DNA from: Lutjanus erythropterus
Lineage: Eukaryota; Chordata; Actinopteri; Lutjaniformes; Lutjanidae
Length of the DNA: 64,000 bases
Assembly (NCBI GenBank): GCA_020091685.1
Contig: CM034604.1
Coordinates: 2,159,820-2,223,819 of the forward strand
Direction: 5' to 3'
Shown here one piece after another: positions 54,561 to 64,000 of the stretch. Made by a program: the position numbers and the translations under genes. Every line of letters begins with the position of its first letter. Within the stretch, counting starts at the first letter, position 1. The notes beneath the pieces were generated by a model. It was not told where the DNA came from. It searched no databases and was given only the letters and a program-made list of their open reading frames with translations.

Positions 54561-54804
54561 TGTGTTCTGCTGAGGACATGTTGAAGCCCTTAGCTTTAAA
54601 GAGGAAGTCACTCTTTTAGAAAAATGACAGAAAATGCCAAAAATGATAACTGTGCACATTAAAACTGTTTTCAACACTTTTACTGCAGTCATACTGCTGG
54701 GACTCAAACTGCAATTTGTGCCCATCACATTATGTGCACTGCAAGACAATGCAAGAGGTGGTTTTCTCTGTAATGGTTTGTTTACACTATTCATTATTAA
54801 GATA

Positions 54805-55310
54805 TTTATTTATATTATTATATCTATTAGTCCCACAATGGGGAAATTTATAGTGTTACAGCAGTAAAGTGGATAGCAAAACTATGAAAAAGCATCAATA
54901 AAGAATAGAAAAGAAAAATAAAAAATATAAGCAAGATGAAATATTTAAAAATGTAAACAATTTAAATAAAGGAAGATAAAAATAGGAACACTATAAATAG
55001 GGTTAACACACAAAGAATTACAATACACCTGATTATTGCACATTGGAATTAAAAAGTCACCTGAGAGAAATACCGATGTTGCACATATAATAATGATAAG
55101 ACACCTGATTGAAGTGTTGAATATTGCACTGTTACATGCCACAGGGTGTGTGTGGATTTCTATGCTCTCCTGTGCCCAGGTACTGTCCCTCCACCTCCCC
55201 GCAGCTGCAGTCAATCTGCAAACAGGTCTGGTGCTTAAAAGCAGGGAGTCTGCAGCTGAATGGGGCCTGTGAGCCATCTGACAGACTTCGGTCTGCATAT
55301 CTGCAGTCAA
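54805..55310 (+). repeat. Interspersed repeat, partial
   Basis: ATCTATTAGTCCCACAATGG, GGAAATTTATAGTGTTACAG, then A-rich sequence, GATTATTGCACATTGGAATT, GTTGAATATTGCACTGTTAC and GCAGGGAGTCTGCAGCTGAA. This is the general order (CCC-AATGGGGAAATT...TATTGCAC...GAGTCTG-AG) of a vertebrate repeat that I recognise loosely. It may relate to 31925-32095. Confidence 0.4.
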
Positions 55311-55825
55311 GTCCTGCTGTGGCAGACTAGACTGCTCATCGTAATGTTAGTGTTTGTCAGCATGTGTCTTGTTAGCCTCCTTGTATAGCCAAGACACTTG
55401 TTGTCTCTTTGTGTATTATGTGTTTTGCTAGCTGTCCTGATGACACGCATCGTCTTTAGTGTCACGTGCCATCCACTCTTTGTTAGTATTTTAACTTAAC
55501 ATTTATTGCTGTTGTTAAATGTTTGCTTTACTCAATTAAACTTGATTAATTAATAAAAATAACCGCTGTTTGCACATTTTTCTCAGTTTTCCCTTCTTAC
55601 TCTTTAATTATTCTCATCCCCCTCATCCCCCGGCCCAGACTTTGAGGTTGTAACATTCACATTGAAATTAAAAATTCACCTGCGTGGAATATAGCACAGA
55701 AGAAATTATATTAGACATATACCTAACTTTGTTGTAATTTTTCTTTTGTAATTTTTAAGAATTTATAAAATGGCGTGCATTAAAAAGACTGAGAAAATGC
55801 GTCTTTTTATCAAGACTTCCCTGAC
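55310..55825. other. Unassigned DNA, part repetitive
   Basis: 55660-55720 (CATTGAAATTAAAAATTCAC) resembles 55040-55080 (CATTGGAATTAAAAAGTCAC), so 55310-55655 may be an insertion or the two are duplicates. Nothing else recognised. Confidence 0.35.
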
Positions 55826-56070
55826 AAATATAACCCCAACTCCAAAGAAGTTGGGACACTGTGTCCCACTAGTAAGAAAAAAAACAGAAAACCTTTTGAT
55901 ATATATTAAACTGAATACACTACAAAGATATTTAATGTTCAAACTGATGAGCTTTGTTGTTGTTTGTGAACACACGCTCAACTGAATTTGATGCCTGCTT
56001 CCTAAAAAGTTGGGACAGGAGCATGTTTACCTCGTGTTTCATCACCTCTAATGTCAAACTGCTGTTAAAT
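55826..56070 (+). mobile_element. Short DNA-element-like repeat
   Basis: CCCAACTCCAAAGAAGTTGG then GACACTGTGTCCCACTAGTA; near the other end AAAAAGTTGGGACAGGAGCA and TGTTTACCTCGTGTTTCATC, followed by ACCTCTAATG. Two direct occurrences of AAGAAGTTGGGACA / AAAAAGTTGGGACA lie about 160 bp apart. I recognise this as a frequent fish repeat, superfamily not assigned. AACTCCAAAGAAGTTGGG also includes a small inverted pair (CCCAACT / AGTTGGG). Confidence 0.6.
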
Positions 56071-56074
56071 TACA

Positions 56075-57329
56075 ACCGACAAAGGTGAAGAAATTAATCC
56101 TGTTGGCGCCTCTCTGCATCTTCTTGGTAGAGAGACCAGACTTCGCCATTTTCCTCGGACAGTCACTTTTTGGTGGCCTGTACAAGAAATGCCAGGCAGC
56201 AAAGCCTACAGCTGCTCACTACTGCAGCTTCATCTCACTCTTCTTCTTCTACTGACTATTTTACAACACTAGTTTTAGAGAAAACTGGGGAAATCTTGGC
56301 CAGAAGCTAGTGTCATGTGTCAAGCATGTGTCAAGTGAATCAGTATCATAAAAAATATGACATTTCTGGCTTTGCTGTTGAGGATGCTATTTGATCCTTT
56401 TTTTGTCCTGTCCTTCATGTTATCTGACGTCACAGTGCAGAGTGTTAAATCAGTGGCAGACAATTTTAAAGGTTCCAACTTAAACTGCAAATTGCATACA
56501 TGAAAAGGTGGTTGTTGTGTTCGAGCTGCATGGTATGTTTACAGTAGTCATTTGGGTTATTATTTTCACCCTCTCTCAGCTTCCTGCTGGCACTGAGGCT
56601 GTTTCCTTCCAGGCTGCCATTGTTTACCTCATATATCAGTATGGAATAAAAATGAACTTGCAGAAAAATAAAACTTTCTTGAGATCAGTTTGTTTTCCTC
56701 CAATTCTGTTTTTTGTGTAGTCATATAAGTTTTTCACAAGCGAATCAGTCTTTGATGCTGAAACCTCTTTGAATACACCACCAAAGAATAAAACATACCC
56801 CACATTACCATACAACAATATCATCACTTTAACAAAAAGATAAAGGCGCCCACATGTTCACTGATATCAAGTTTCTTCAAGTTCATGCCAAACTGGTGTG
56901 AAATGAAACCAGTGTGAACTGGAGGATGGGGAAAAGTACTGGTTTGCTTTGGAAAATGGTCACCAGGGATGTAAAAGATACTCGACTTCAAGTGAATTTG
57001 TTAAAAACCAGTAAAACCACTTCCTCTTTTCTGGATCATTTTGTGTGACGTGATCACAGACCACCCAGGCTGCTGCTGTGTGCATCATAATGCTGTTAGA
57101 CTAATGGTGTCAAAGACACCATAAAGAAGGGGAGCACAGAGGGGGTGAAATTGCACACGCTGCAGTGGAGGACACGCTGCAGCTCAGCTGTCCAACACAA
57201 GACAACAAAGACAATGTAAACATTTGGCTCCTGCTCTAAAGGCATTAATTAAAGCTTTCGAAAGTTAGAGCCAGGTTTGGAACAATGCTAATAGATGCAT
57301 GTGTACAAGCTCATTATCTGTAAACCCCC

Positions 57330-57373
<44 letters not shown>

Positions 57374-57610
57374 CGTGTCAGTTTGACCCGCGCTAATGCA
57401 CCACATGTCTGCCCAGTCTAGGAGAGGGGGTGAGGGATGCTAGTAACCATTTATAGGGTACATCCTAGGTCCTTTATTTCATTGTTCCTCTCTTTACCTG
57501 GAAATCATTCTGGTCTATCATCATGGAGGATGTTCTAAATTCCTTATTTCTGATGATTTCTGTGGAAGATCAAGAAGCAAGAAGAGATTGCAAAGGAAAA
57601 ATGGGCCAGG
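56075..57610. other. Unique DNA with a CA tract
   Basis: Contains the long CA repeat at 57332-57374. No gene recognised. Confidence 0.4.
57332..57374. repeat. (CA)n microsatellite
   Basis: About 17 uninterrupted AC units followed by imperfect ones (ACGCACACACG). Confidence 0.92.
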
Positions 57611-57613
57611 ATT

Positions 57614-57900
57614 AGGGCTGCACAATTAATCCAGATTTTATTGAAATCACAATATGGCTTTCTGCAATTTCAGGTGGTGCAACACTTTTTAAAGGCAAAA
57701 TGTGTCAAAAAACTTTTAAATGAATGAATGTCATGAGGCAGAGAGAAAAATGTATTTGGTTCAGATTCCTGCAAAAAAAATATCACACCATAGTAATTTA
57801 AAAATAAGAATAATGATGTAAAAATTATCATTACTTCTAATATCGCAAATCATATTGCAATTGCAGTATCAGTCAAAATAATCTCAAATTAACAAATTTG
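57614..57900 (+). mobile_element. hAT-like terminal fragment
   Basis: TTAGGGCTGCACAATTAATC, CAGATTTTATTGAAATCACA, ATATGGCTTTCTGCAATTTC, then TATCGCAAATCATATTGCAA and TTGCAGTATCAGTCAA. The left text is the terminus of a TAGGGCTGCAC family; no reverse GTGCAGCCCTA is present on the right, so the copy is truncated. Confidence 0.55.
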
Positions 57901-58059
57901 AACTGAACTTTTGAAATGTGGCAAAAAAAAAGAAAGAAAAGAACATTATTAGGCATGTTCCCATTAACTGGTTTGGAACAAATAAACTACCACACAACAA
58001 CACAGATCACGTTAAACAGAGGAGAAGAAGTGGTGGACACAAACAAAACCAACAGTGTG

Positions 58060-58440
58060 CTCCAGTGCTCATACTTCCATACTATTTAGTATGGCAGAAA
58101 AAGATTTAGTATGCCCCAATACATCATATGTCAAATGCGGTATGCTAAAAATACCAGGACGTCCTACTGCGGCTGGTCACATTTTGTAGTTTGCAAGCCA
58201 GCATGCTCTCTCATCTGACCCACAATCCAGCAGAATATATGTCATGTTGACTGAGCCACCGAGAGAGCACAGACAGATGACAGAGACTGATATATGAGCA
58301 GGAGAATCAAAGTTCAAGATGCAATCTTATGACGAAGTAGTATGTCCTATTTGTATGCATACTGCATGAAACAGTGAGGGCAGCTGCAGAACGTACTACA
58401 AGGATAAAGTATGCAATTTGAAACACGGTTGTTTGCCGAC
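58060..58440 (+). mobile_element. Interspersed element with TAGTATGC ends
   Basis: Left: CATACTATTTAGTATGGCAG, AAAGATTTAGTATGCCCCAA, TACATCATATGTCAAATGCG. Right: AAGTAGTATGTCCTATTTGT, ATGCATACTGCATGAAAC, AACGTACTACAAGGATAAAG and TATGCAATTTGAAAC. Short inverted words (CATACT / AGTATG) recur through it. Known to me as a fish repeat without a secure name. Confidence 0.5.
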
Positions 58441-58479
58441 CTCAAATTAATCTAAAAAAAGAAGAAACAAAACCACTCA

Positions 58480-58870
58480 CCTTGGCCGTCTATGAGAGGA
58501 AACTACAGAGAGGACTTTTTTAATTGGGCAAGTTGTAATTATTCTTTCACACAACAGTCAACACTGACAGCAGAAGCTTCTTCTTCTTCTGAAAGTCATC
58601 AGTCATGGGAGTTAAATATTCACCACGTCAGAACTTATTCGTAAAAAAAGGTGTTTCCCATCTCTCACATTAAGCACACAAACTCTTTTCCAGAAAGTCA
58701 AAAACCATCTCAAGTGAGCGTGAAAACTTTTTTGCAAATTGAGGAAGTTTTTTTCAGATGTTGCTGTTTCCATCAACCCTTTCTAACGCAATGCTTCAAA
58801 ATGTGCAAAAAAATATGTTGAGGGAAACATGGCTATTATTAAAACGCTGCAGCTAATTGGACTTCTGTGA
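58480..58870. repeat. Possible repeat fragment
   Basis: TTGCTGTTTCCATCAACCCT with GTGCAAAAAAATATGTTGAG and GGAAACATGGC resembles a fish repeat themed on GTTTCCATCAAC; low certainty. Confidence 0.3.
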
Positions 58871-58874
58871 CACT

Positions 58875-60250
58875 GCATCACAACCATCACAACCAAAAAG
58901 ACAAATAACAGATTAAACACAAGCTCATGTATTATATTGATTTACTGTTTTTCTAATTCACCACCAATTCAAAAGAAAAAAAAAAGAACTATAAACATCT
59001 TAGAGAGACATTTCTTCTTTATCTGTCTCAGGGATGATATTATAGTCAGGGAGAGGGGGAAATTCTGCTTTCAACAATTACCATAGTGGAAAAAGTCTCT
59101 GCATACCTGAATATGTGACATGAATAAAATGAGAAAACTTTGGCACAGTGTCTCACTTACTTTTGTACGAACAATAAACACATTTTAAATGTCAGTTGCC
59201 AGTTTGGCTGTTTTCCTAGGGCTGTAGTCACCAAAAGAAAATCTTGGTCAGCAAAAATGCTATCTCTTAAAGAAACTGATTGATAGAAAAAATCAGCATG
59301 TTATCTCTTGATTAACTGCCCCACAGTGTGTTCCTGTGAGCCTAAATTGGTGCTAATCAAAGTTACACAGTGTTGCCAAGCAAGTGAATTCCTGCAGTTT
59401 GACCATTTCTTTTCTCATTGATACCTTTAAAAAAAAAAAAAAGAAAAAAAAAGAAAAAAGCAACATGAAAACAGTTAGTGGCATCCAACCAGCTACCGTT
59501 GTTATTCAGTTGCTTCAAACGAGGCTCAACGTCCACACGCTTTCTCTTGACTGTAACTCAGTATGACATTAGTCCAACATCACCCCAGCCTGTGGGAACT
59601 GCCACATTAGCAACACGCTAACAGGCTAACCTACAAAATAAACACTAAAGCAACATAAAACATGACAAAACCTAAAGCTTTTGAGTTCAAACTTGGGTCA
59701 CACACAGGCAGTATTAATTCATCAGCTTCAAGCGTCTTCTGTCCTCTGAGGCTCAGGGGCCGATGTAGCAATTTGTGCTGCTTCCAGCGACTGTCCTGTC
59801 TGACATGAGCATAATGACCAACCAATCAACCAACTGACCACAAGGTGTCAGCCCTACATTTTTCATTTCATTTTACATTAACATTGTGTGGAAATACTAC
59901 AAACAATATTACAATGTGAAAGCAGCTGCTCGTAGTGATGAACCTCCAGGCAGTTATCAGCTGAATCTGCAGCTCCCCACAGCCTTACAGAGCTTTATAG
60001 TTTCAGCTCATTGTTTAGCCGTCCAGTCTGGAAAATTTAGTGTTTAGTCCATTCTCACTGCTCTCACAGCACTGTTTCTAGCAGCAGCAGGCAGCTGTTT
60101 CCAGAGAAAAAGCTCTGGTTAGGACAAACGTAGTATAAAGGGCAACCAAGTCCACATCGGGAGTAGGTCAGATTTGATTGGTGGGTCAAACACAAAACTT
60201 CACACAGAACACTGGGGTCTGGTTCCTGTGTGAGACCAATAGTTATCATT
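58875..60250. other. Unique DNA
   Basis: Includes an A-rich run with G interruptions (about 59427-59460). No gene or repeat recognised. Confidence 0.35.
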
Positions 60251-60254
60251 TATT

Positions 60255-60305
60255 GTAAGCAGGTTTTGTGACTAAACCTGTCCAAACTGTGACCATCACC
60301 TGAGA
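60255..60305 (+). repeat. CCTAACC-family repeat, copy F (short)
   Basis: GGTTTTGTGACTAAACCTGT, CCAAACTGTGACCATCACCT. Only the core words remain. Confidence 0.35.
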
Positions 60306-60310
60306 GCAAG

Positions 60311-60348
60311 TTTCATTATTATCCTCTGGCAGGGATAATAATGAAACT
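60311..60348. repeat. Short perfect hairpin
   Basis: GTTTCATTATTATCC followed after seven or so bases by GGATAATAATGAAAC, a perfect 15-bp inverted pair (loop TCTGGCA). Confidence 0.85.
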
Positions 60349-62280
60349 TCTGTGAGTGTTTGAGTGTGTGCGTGATCACTGGATCTGCATCTTGTCCAGA
60401 GCTTATCTTTCAGACCACTGGACCAATCAGCCTAATGTTTTTGTGTACATTCATGACTATATGCTGAAGGACCTCTGTATGTAGGACCTGTAATTCACCG
60501 TTTTAGAAAATCTTGACAAACCTTTTTTTTAATGGCTCCATGCTGGCAACATCCGTGGCCCCCATAAAAGTAAATTAATCAACTTAAAAATAAATAAATA
60601 AATAAAAATTGTGTCCATGACACAAATCTATAGATTAAATCCATGACTTTTACATTAACTGCTGTGAGACTGTGTTGCCAAATATTTGGTGGGGACCAAA
60701 AACAGAGCTAAAAGAGAGTGAATAGTTTGCCAGGTGGCCAAAACAGCTTCACTGAATGTCAAATTATGCTCTGTAACTTCTATAAAGATACAATTGCTTG
60801 CTAACAAGTTAGACATATCATTTTAAAAGGTGTTAAGATGTCATTGTTGTATTCACAATTTGTTTCCACTGCCCCCAAATGGCCAGTGATAGTAGGTATA
60901 AAACATTTGGGCTAAATTATTGCTGAGAATGAAGTAGTTCTAATAATAACCTGGATTATTATAGTAGAGATGAAATGAAAAATGTCTTTTTAACCCTTTT
61001 AGATCCCCATCCCCATACTGTGCACCTATTTAAAAATGTAAAAAATCTATTTTTTTGTATTTTTATGTCACCATTCAATCATGTTTTCTCACTGCAGGCT
61101 TGAACTGCACTGAACATGCAAGTTTATTAAATGTGCCGATGTTAGTCAATCAGTTGATTTTAAGGGGAAGTATACATACAAACTACAAGGTAGTGACAGA
61201 GGTAACTGAGCGCCCTTAGTGGTGTTAGGAAAAGACGCAAGGTAAAGGAAACATGGATTCAAAAAATGGAAAATTCACCACTTTTCCTGTGGATGTCCAG
61301 TCAGTTTTCTTGGTAAACGTAGTCAATTGAAGCAATAAATTCTTATTTTTCTGTCCATCAGGCAGAGATGAGCTTGTGTATGGAAGGTGTGAGTTTCCGC
61401 TCGAGAGAGGGACATAATGCTGATGAAGTGGGGGCTTTATAAAGAGGGAGAGGAGGATGCTGCTGGCTCTGATAGCTGTGCTTCACTGACAGCAGAGGCT
61501 TACGCTGCAAAACCTGGCCGCTGACTCTCTGCTCTCTCTGCTCTGACACACTAACCGCCTGACAGACAGAGAGGGGGGGGCAGGGGTCCTTTTGAACATG
61601 TCACATATCTGTGCCATTAGGGTCTGTCACAGGGCTGCCATGTCACACTGGGTCAGCATGATTTTTCCAGGGTTCATACAGTTCAGCAGCTTGTTAGACA
61701 CTAAAAAGGTGTGATGAGCAAAATAATCAATCATTTCTATCTGAAATCTAATTCCACACATGTTCCTATCCTGTGTGCTGGTTAAAGCTGGAATTCTGTT
61801 GGAGATGGTGCAGAGATAGTTGTGGAGAGTCATGTGGAAGGATGCTGTGTATTTAAATCAAAAAATGCCTTGAGTTGAAAACTGTGGCTGCACTGGGCGT
61901 ATGCTTCTGGTTTCAATGTGTGAAAACACAGACATGGTGTGAAGCTCATCGTCACTGCTCTGGTGCTGTTTTGAACACACTTCACTGGCACCGTCAACCA
62001 GAGGACGTGCTACCACACAGTCCACATTTCTCAGCAGTGGAGTACGGACAGCGGGATGCTTTTTACTCCAGCACTGGAGGTGACAAAAATACACAAATTA
62101 TTTACTAAGTAAGAAGGACAGATACTTGTAAAAAAAAAAAAAAACTCTGATAAAAGTAGAAGTACTCATTCATCTTCTTTAATCAGGTAAAAGTGTAAAA
62201 GTACAGGCTCTGATATATACTGAAAATATAAAAGTCAAAAGTCATCCTCTGAAGGATATTTCTACTGACTGTCCAAAACT
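60320..62280. other. Mostly unique DNA
   Basis: Contains ATAA-rich run near 60585-60606 and a G run near 61571. GAAACTTGCTC/AATAATGAAAC words flank 60310-60350 in inverted form (TTTCATTATTATCC and GGATAATAATGAAA), a 14-bp stem. No gene recognised. Confidence 0.4.
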
Positions 62281-62289
62281 GAACCTCAC

Positions 62290-62515
62290 CTTTTCTCTGC
62301 AGCTGTTATGTCTTTTATGTTTTTTTTTGTTTTTGTTTTTTTGTCTTGTTATGTCTTGTACATAATTTTTGTCTAATTACTTAATTTACATCATTGTTGT
62401 CTTGTTAGGTCTTTTAGGTCGTTTTTGTCTCGTTAAGTCTTGTTACATCTTTTACGTTGTCTTTGTCTTGCTACAGCTTTTATGTCCTTTTTTCTTGTTA
62501 CTTGTTACAATATTA
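62290..62515 (+). repeat. Degenerate tandem array of TTGTCTTGTTA(N)GTCTTTTA units
   Basis: Words TTGTCTTGTTATGTCTTGTA, TTGTCTTGTTAGGTCTTTTA, TTGTCTCGTTAAGTCTTGTT, ACATCTTTTACGTTGTCTTT and TTGTCTTGCTACAGCTTTTA recur with a variable spacing of about 30-50 bp. The array is pyrimidine- and T-rich and old. Confidence 0.7.
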
Positions 62516-62519
62516 GACA

Positions 62520-63375
62520 GTCCTGAGCCTAAAACAGTCAGGAACTAAACCAATGATGAGTCTTGTCATACTATCATCATGGTACTACATTATTACAGAT
62601 GAGAAACAAGTGCAGCATAATAAACAGTAACCCCAGCTGTAGTGTGACTTACCAGATGTACACTGTGGGTAAAAGTCTGCCATTAGTCGCTTGTCCACCA
62701 TCTACATTTTCCCCAGGAAACAAGACCAACCTCTGAGCAGAAACCTACATGCTGAAAATGGCAAATTAGCACCTGGAACACCAATGGTATAAACATAATC
62801 AAGCTAACAGCTGTTACCTTTCCTTTTGCAGGGATGTAGTCTTTTTAACACCAGAGCTCGCCTCCTGACATACACATGTTCCATCAAAACAAGCTCCCCC
62901 TTGACACTATTTTGCAAAAGCACCATCACTACATCCTGGGCTTAGAGCCGCTCAACACATTTATGATTGGTTTAAATAAATGCAAACAAGGACAAATGAG
63001 GATGTTTCTTTCCCCTATAGCACAATGCATATACATGGACTCAGACCAGGTATGTCTATGCAAGACTATCGCAGCCCTAACCCGCATTCCAGCTTCAGTG
63101 TTTAGTTTCAGTTTCACTCAACAGTGGATCACTGACTAAACTGTCAGTACAGCTGTCAGATACAACACTGAGAATTCTGTACTCTCAGCCTCAGTCTGTC
63201 AGGAGAGCCAAACATATCACATCAGTACTTTATTACCTATATGCTGATTCTGACTGCTACCTTGTTTCTGCCATTAACGACAAAATTCACATTAAATGTA
63301 CATAAAATACAAGGATAATTTCATAACAGTAAAACTCGAAAATAAAAATATTCTATTGAATAGCGAATAGATTAG
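62520..63375. other. Unique DNA
   Basis: No gene or repeat recognised. Open frames up to 87 codons carry no domain. Confidence 0.35.
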
Positions 63376-63379
63376 AATA

Positions 63380-63770
63380 AAGCACAGCCATGCAGTTGAT
63401 GCATGGAGAGAACCTGATAAAATATGCGATCAACAGTCCAGCCTTGTGTAGCGAGTATCTCGGAACAAATTACTGTACACGCTGATTAATCATTCATCAG
63501 AGGAGGCAATAAGCTCTAAAGCAAAGGAAATGACTTCTAACACACTCATTTAAGACTTAACTACAAGGGAGCTTTATTATGAATCGATTACCCCTCAGAT
63601 AAGATTAAAAGTCTAATATTTACTGCCAACATCATTAGACCAACACCAGAGGACATGTCATTAAGTGTGGAATATTAGATGGGAGTATATGGTCTGCCAT
63701 ATCCCAGCTGTGGCCAGACAAAGGCAGCAGTGGTCCACTGAGCTGTCCGAGTCAGTGCTTAGACAGCTGG
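63380..63770. promoter_or_regulatory. Candidate conserved non-coding element
   Basis: Unique and balanced. Contains GCTGATTAATCATTCATCAG, ATGAATCGATTACCCCTCAG, AAGATTAAAAGTCTAATATT and CCCAGCTGTGGCCAGAC. Homeodomain and E-box-like cores are dense. No coding domain in any frame. Conservation untested. Confidence 0.25.
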
Positions 63771-63774
63771 ACTC

Positions 63775-64000
63775 AAACCATGGTGCATTCATATGGGCAT
63801 GCACTCATTCTGCCACTAACAAAAGACACAAACAATACACCACGGTCGGGTCTATTTGGGGCCTTTGGTGGTGCATTTCATGGTATGATCCTCTTTATGT
63901 AGACATTATTTCTAGTTTCTTCATTTATTTACATTCTGTAATTCCATTTTATAGGAGCTCTGTGCTTTGTGATGACAAATAGCACCATAAAAGTTTAAAC
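63775..64000. other. End of window, unique DNA
   Basis: No gene or repeat recognised. A 105-codon frame runs through it from 63665 without a recognisable domain. Confidence 0.35.

Noticed and set aside
55826..56070. Tc1/mariner-type element by inverted ends
   Set aside because: AAGTTGGGACA words are in direct, not inverted, orientation and no TA-flanked termini were found.

Overview
This window looks like non-coding nuclear DNA of a ray-finned fish, probably a percomorph. The evidence is the mix of repeats: a full-length Tc1-family transposon, several hAT-type elements with 8-bp target-site duplications, decayed L2/CR1-like and L1-like LINE tails, tRNA-derived SINEs with pol III boxes, and many short interspersed repeats whose sequence I recognise from teleost genomes. 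Base composition is AT-rich throughout, with many stops in all frames. The longest open frames (302 and 238 codons) are both transposon proteins. I see no convincing host protein-coding exon, tRNA, rRNA or CRISPR array. The window could be intergenic or lie inside long introns; the sequence alone does not say which.

Layout. 1-7560: mostly unique AT-rich DNA with a LINE-type 3' tail near 3655-3945 and one copy of a dispersed repeat near 3370-3560. 7567-8640: 5'-truncated L2/CR1-like LINE on the minus strand. 9560-17825: unique DNA with scattered repeat fragments and a candidate conserved non-coding stretch at about 10200-10780. 17826-19328: complete Tc1-like transposon, flanked by TA, with a single frameshift near the start of its transposase. 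20945-22690: repeat cluster made of a direct repeat on either side of a small hAT-like element, followed by two tandem tRNA-like units. 23095-34560: unique DNA with SINEs (27097, 32733-32933, 33257), a MITE-like repeat and two or three candidate regulatory stretches. 35030-36775: composite of two hAT-like families, one of them with a perfect 8-bp duplication. 38695-39560 and 40430-40790: remnants of two different LINE reverse transcriptases. 41990-43656: small elements, one carrying an internal 57-bp minisatellite. 44513-47600: another hAT insertion (perfect 8-bp duplication, BED zinc-finger start) inside a duplicated segment that flanks a TCAAG-rich, partly CpG-rich element. 47610-64000: mostly unique DNA with dispersed repeats, a long CA tract, a degenerate tandem array near 62300 and candidate conserved stretches near 54230 and 63380.

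There is no gene network to describe. The coding remnants are parasitic: one DDE transposase (nearly intact), two BED-finger transposase fragments and three LINE carboxyl-terminal fragments, all apparently inactive. The points most worth checking are the interleaved hAT composite at 35 kb, the duplicated block with hAT and TCAAG element at 44.5-47.6 kb, the MITE with minisatellite at 43.2 kb, and the unique stretches that may be conserved enhancers.
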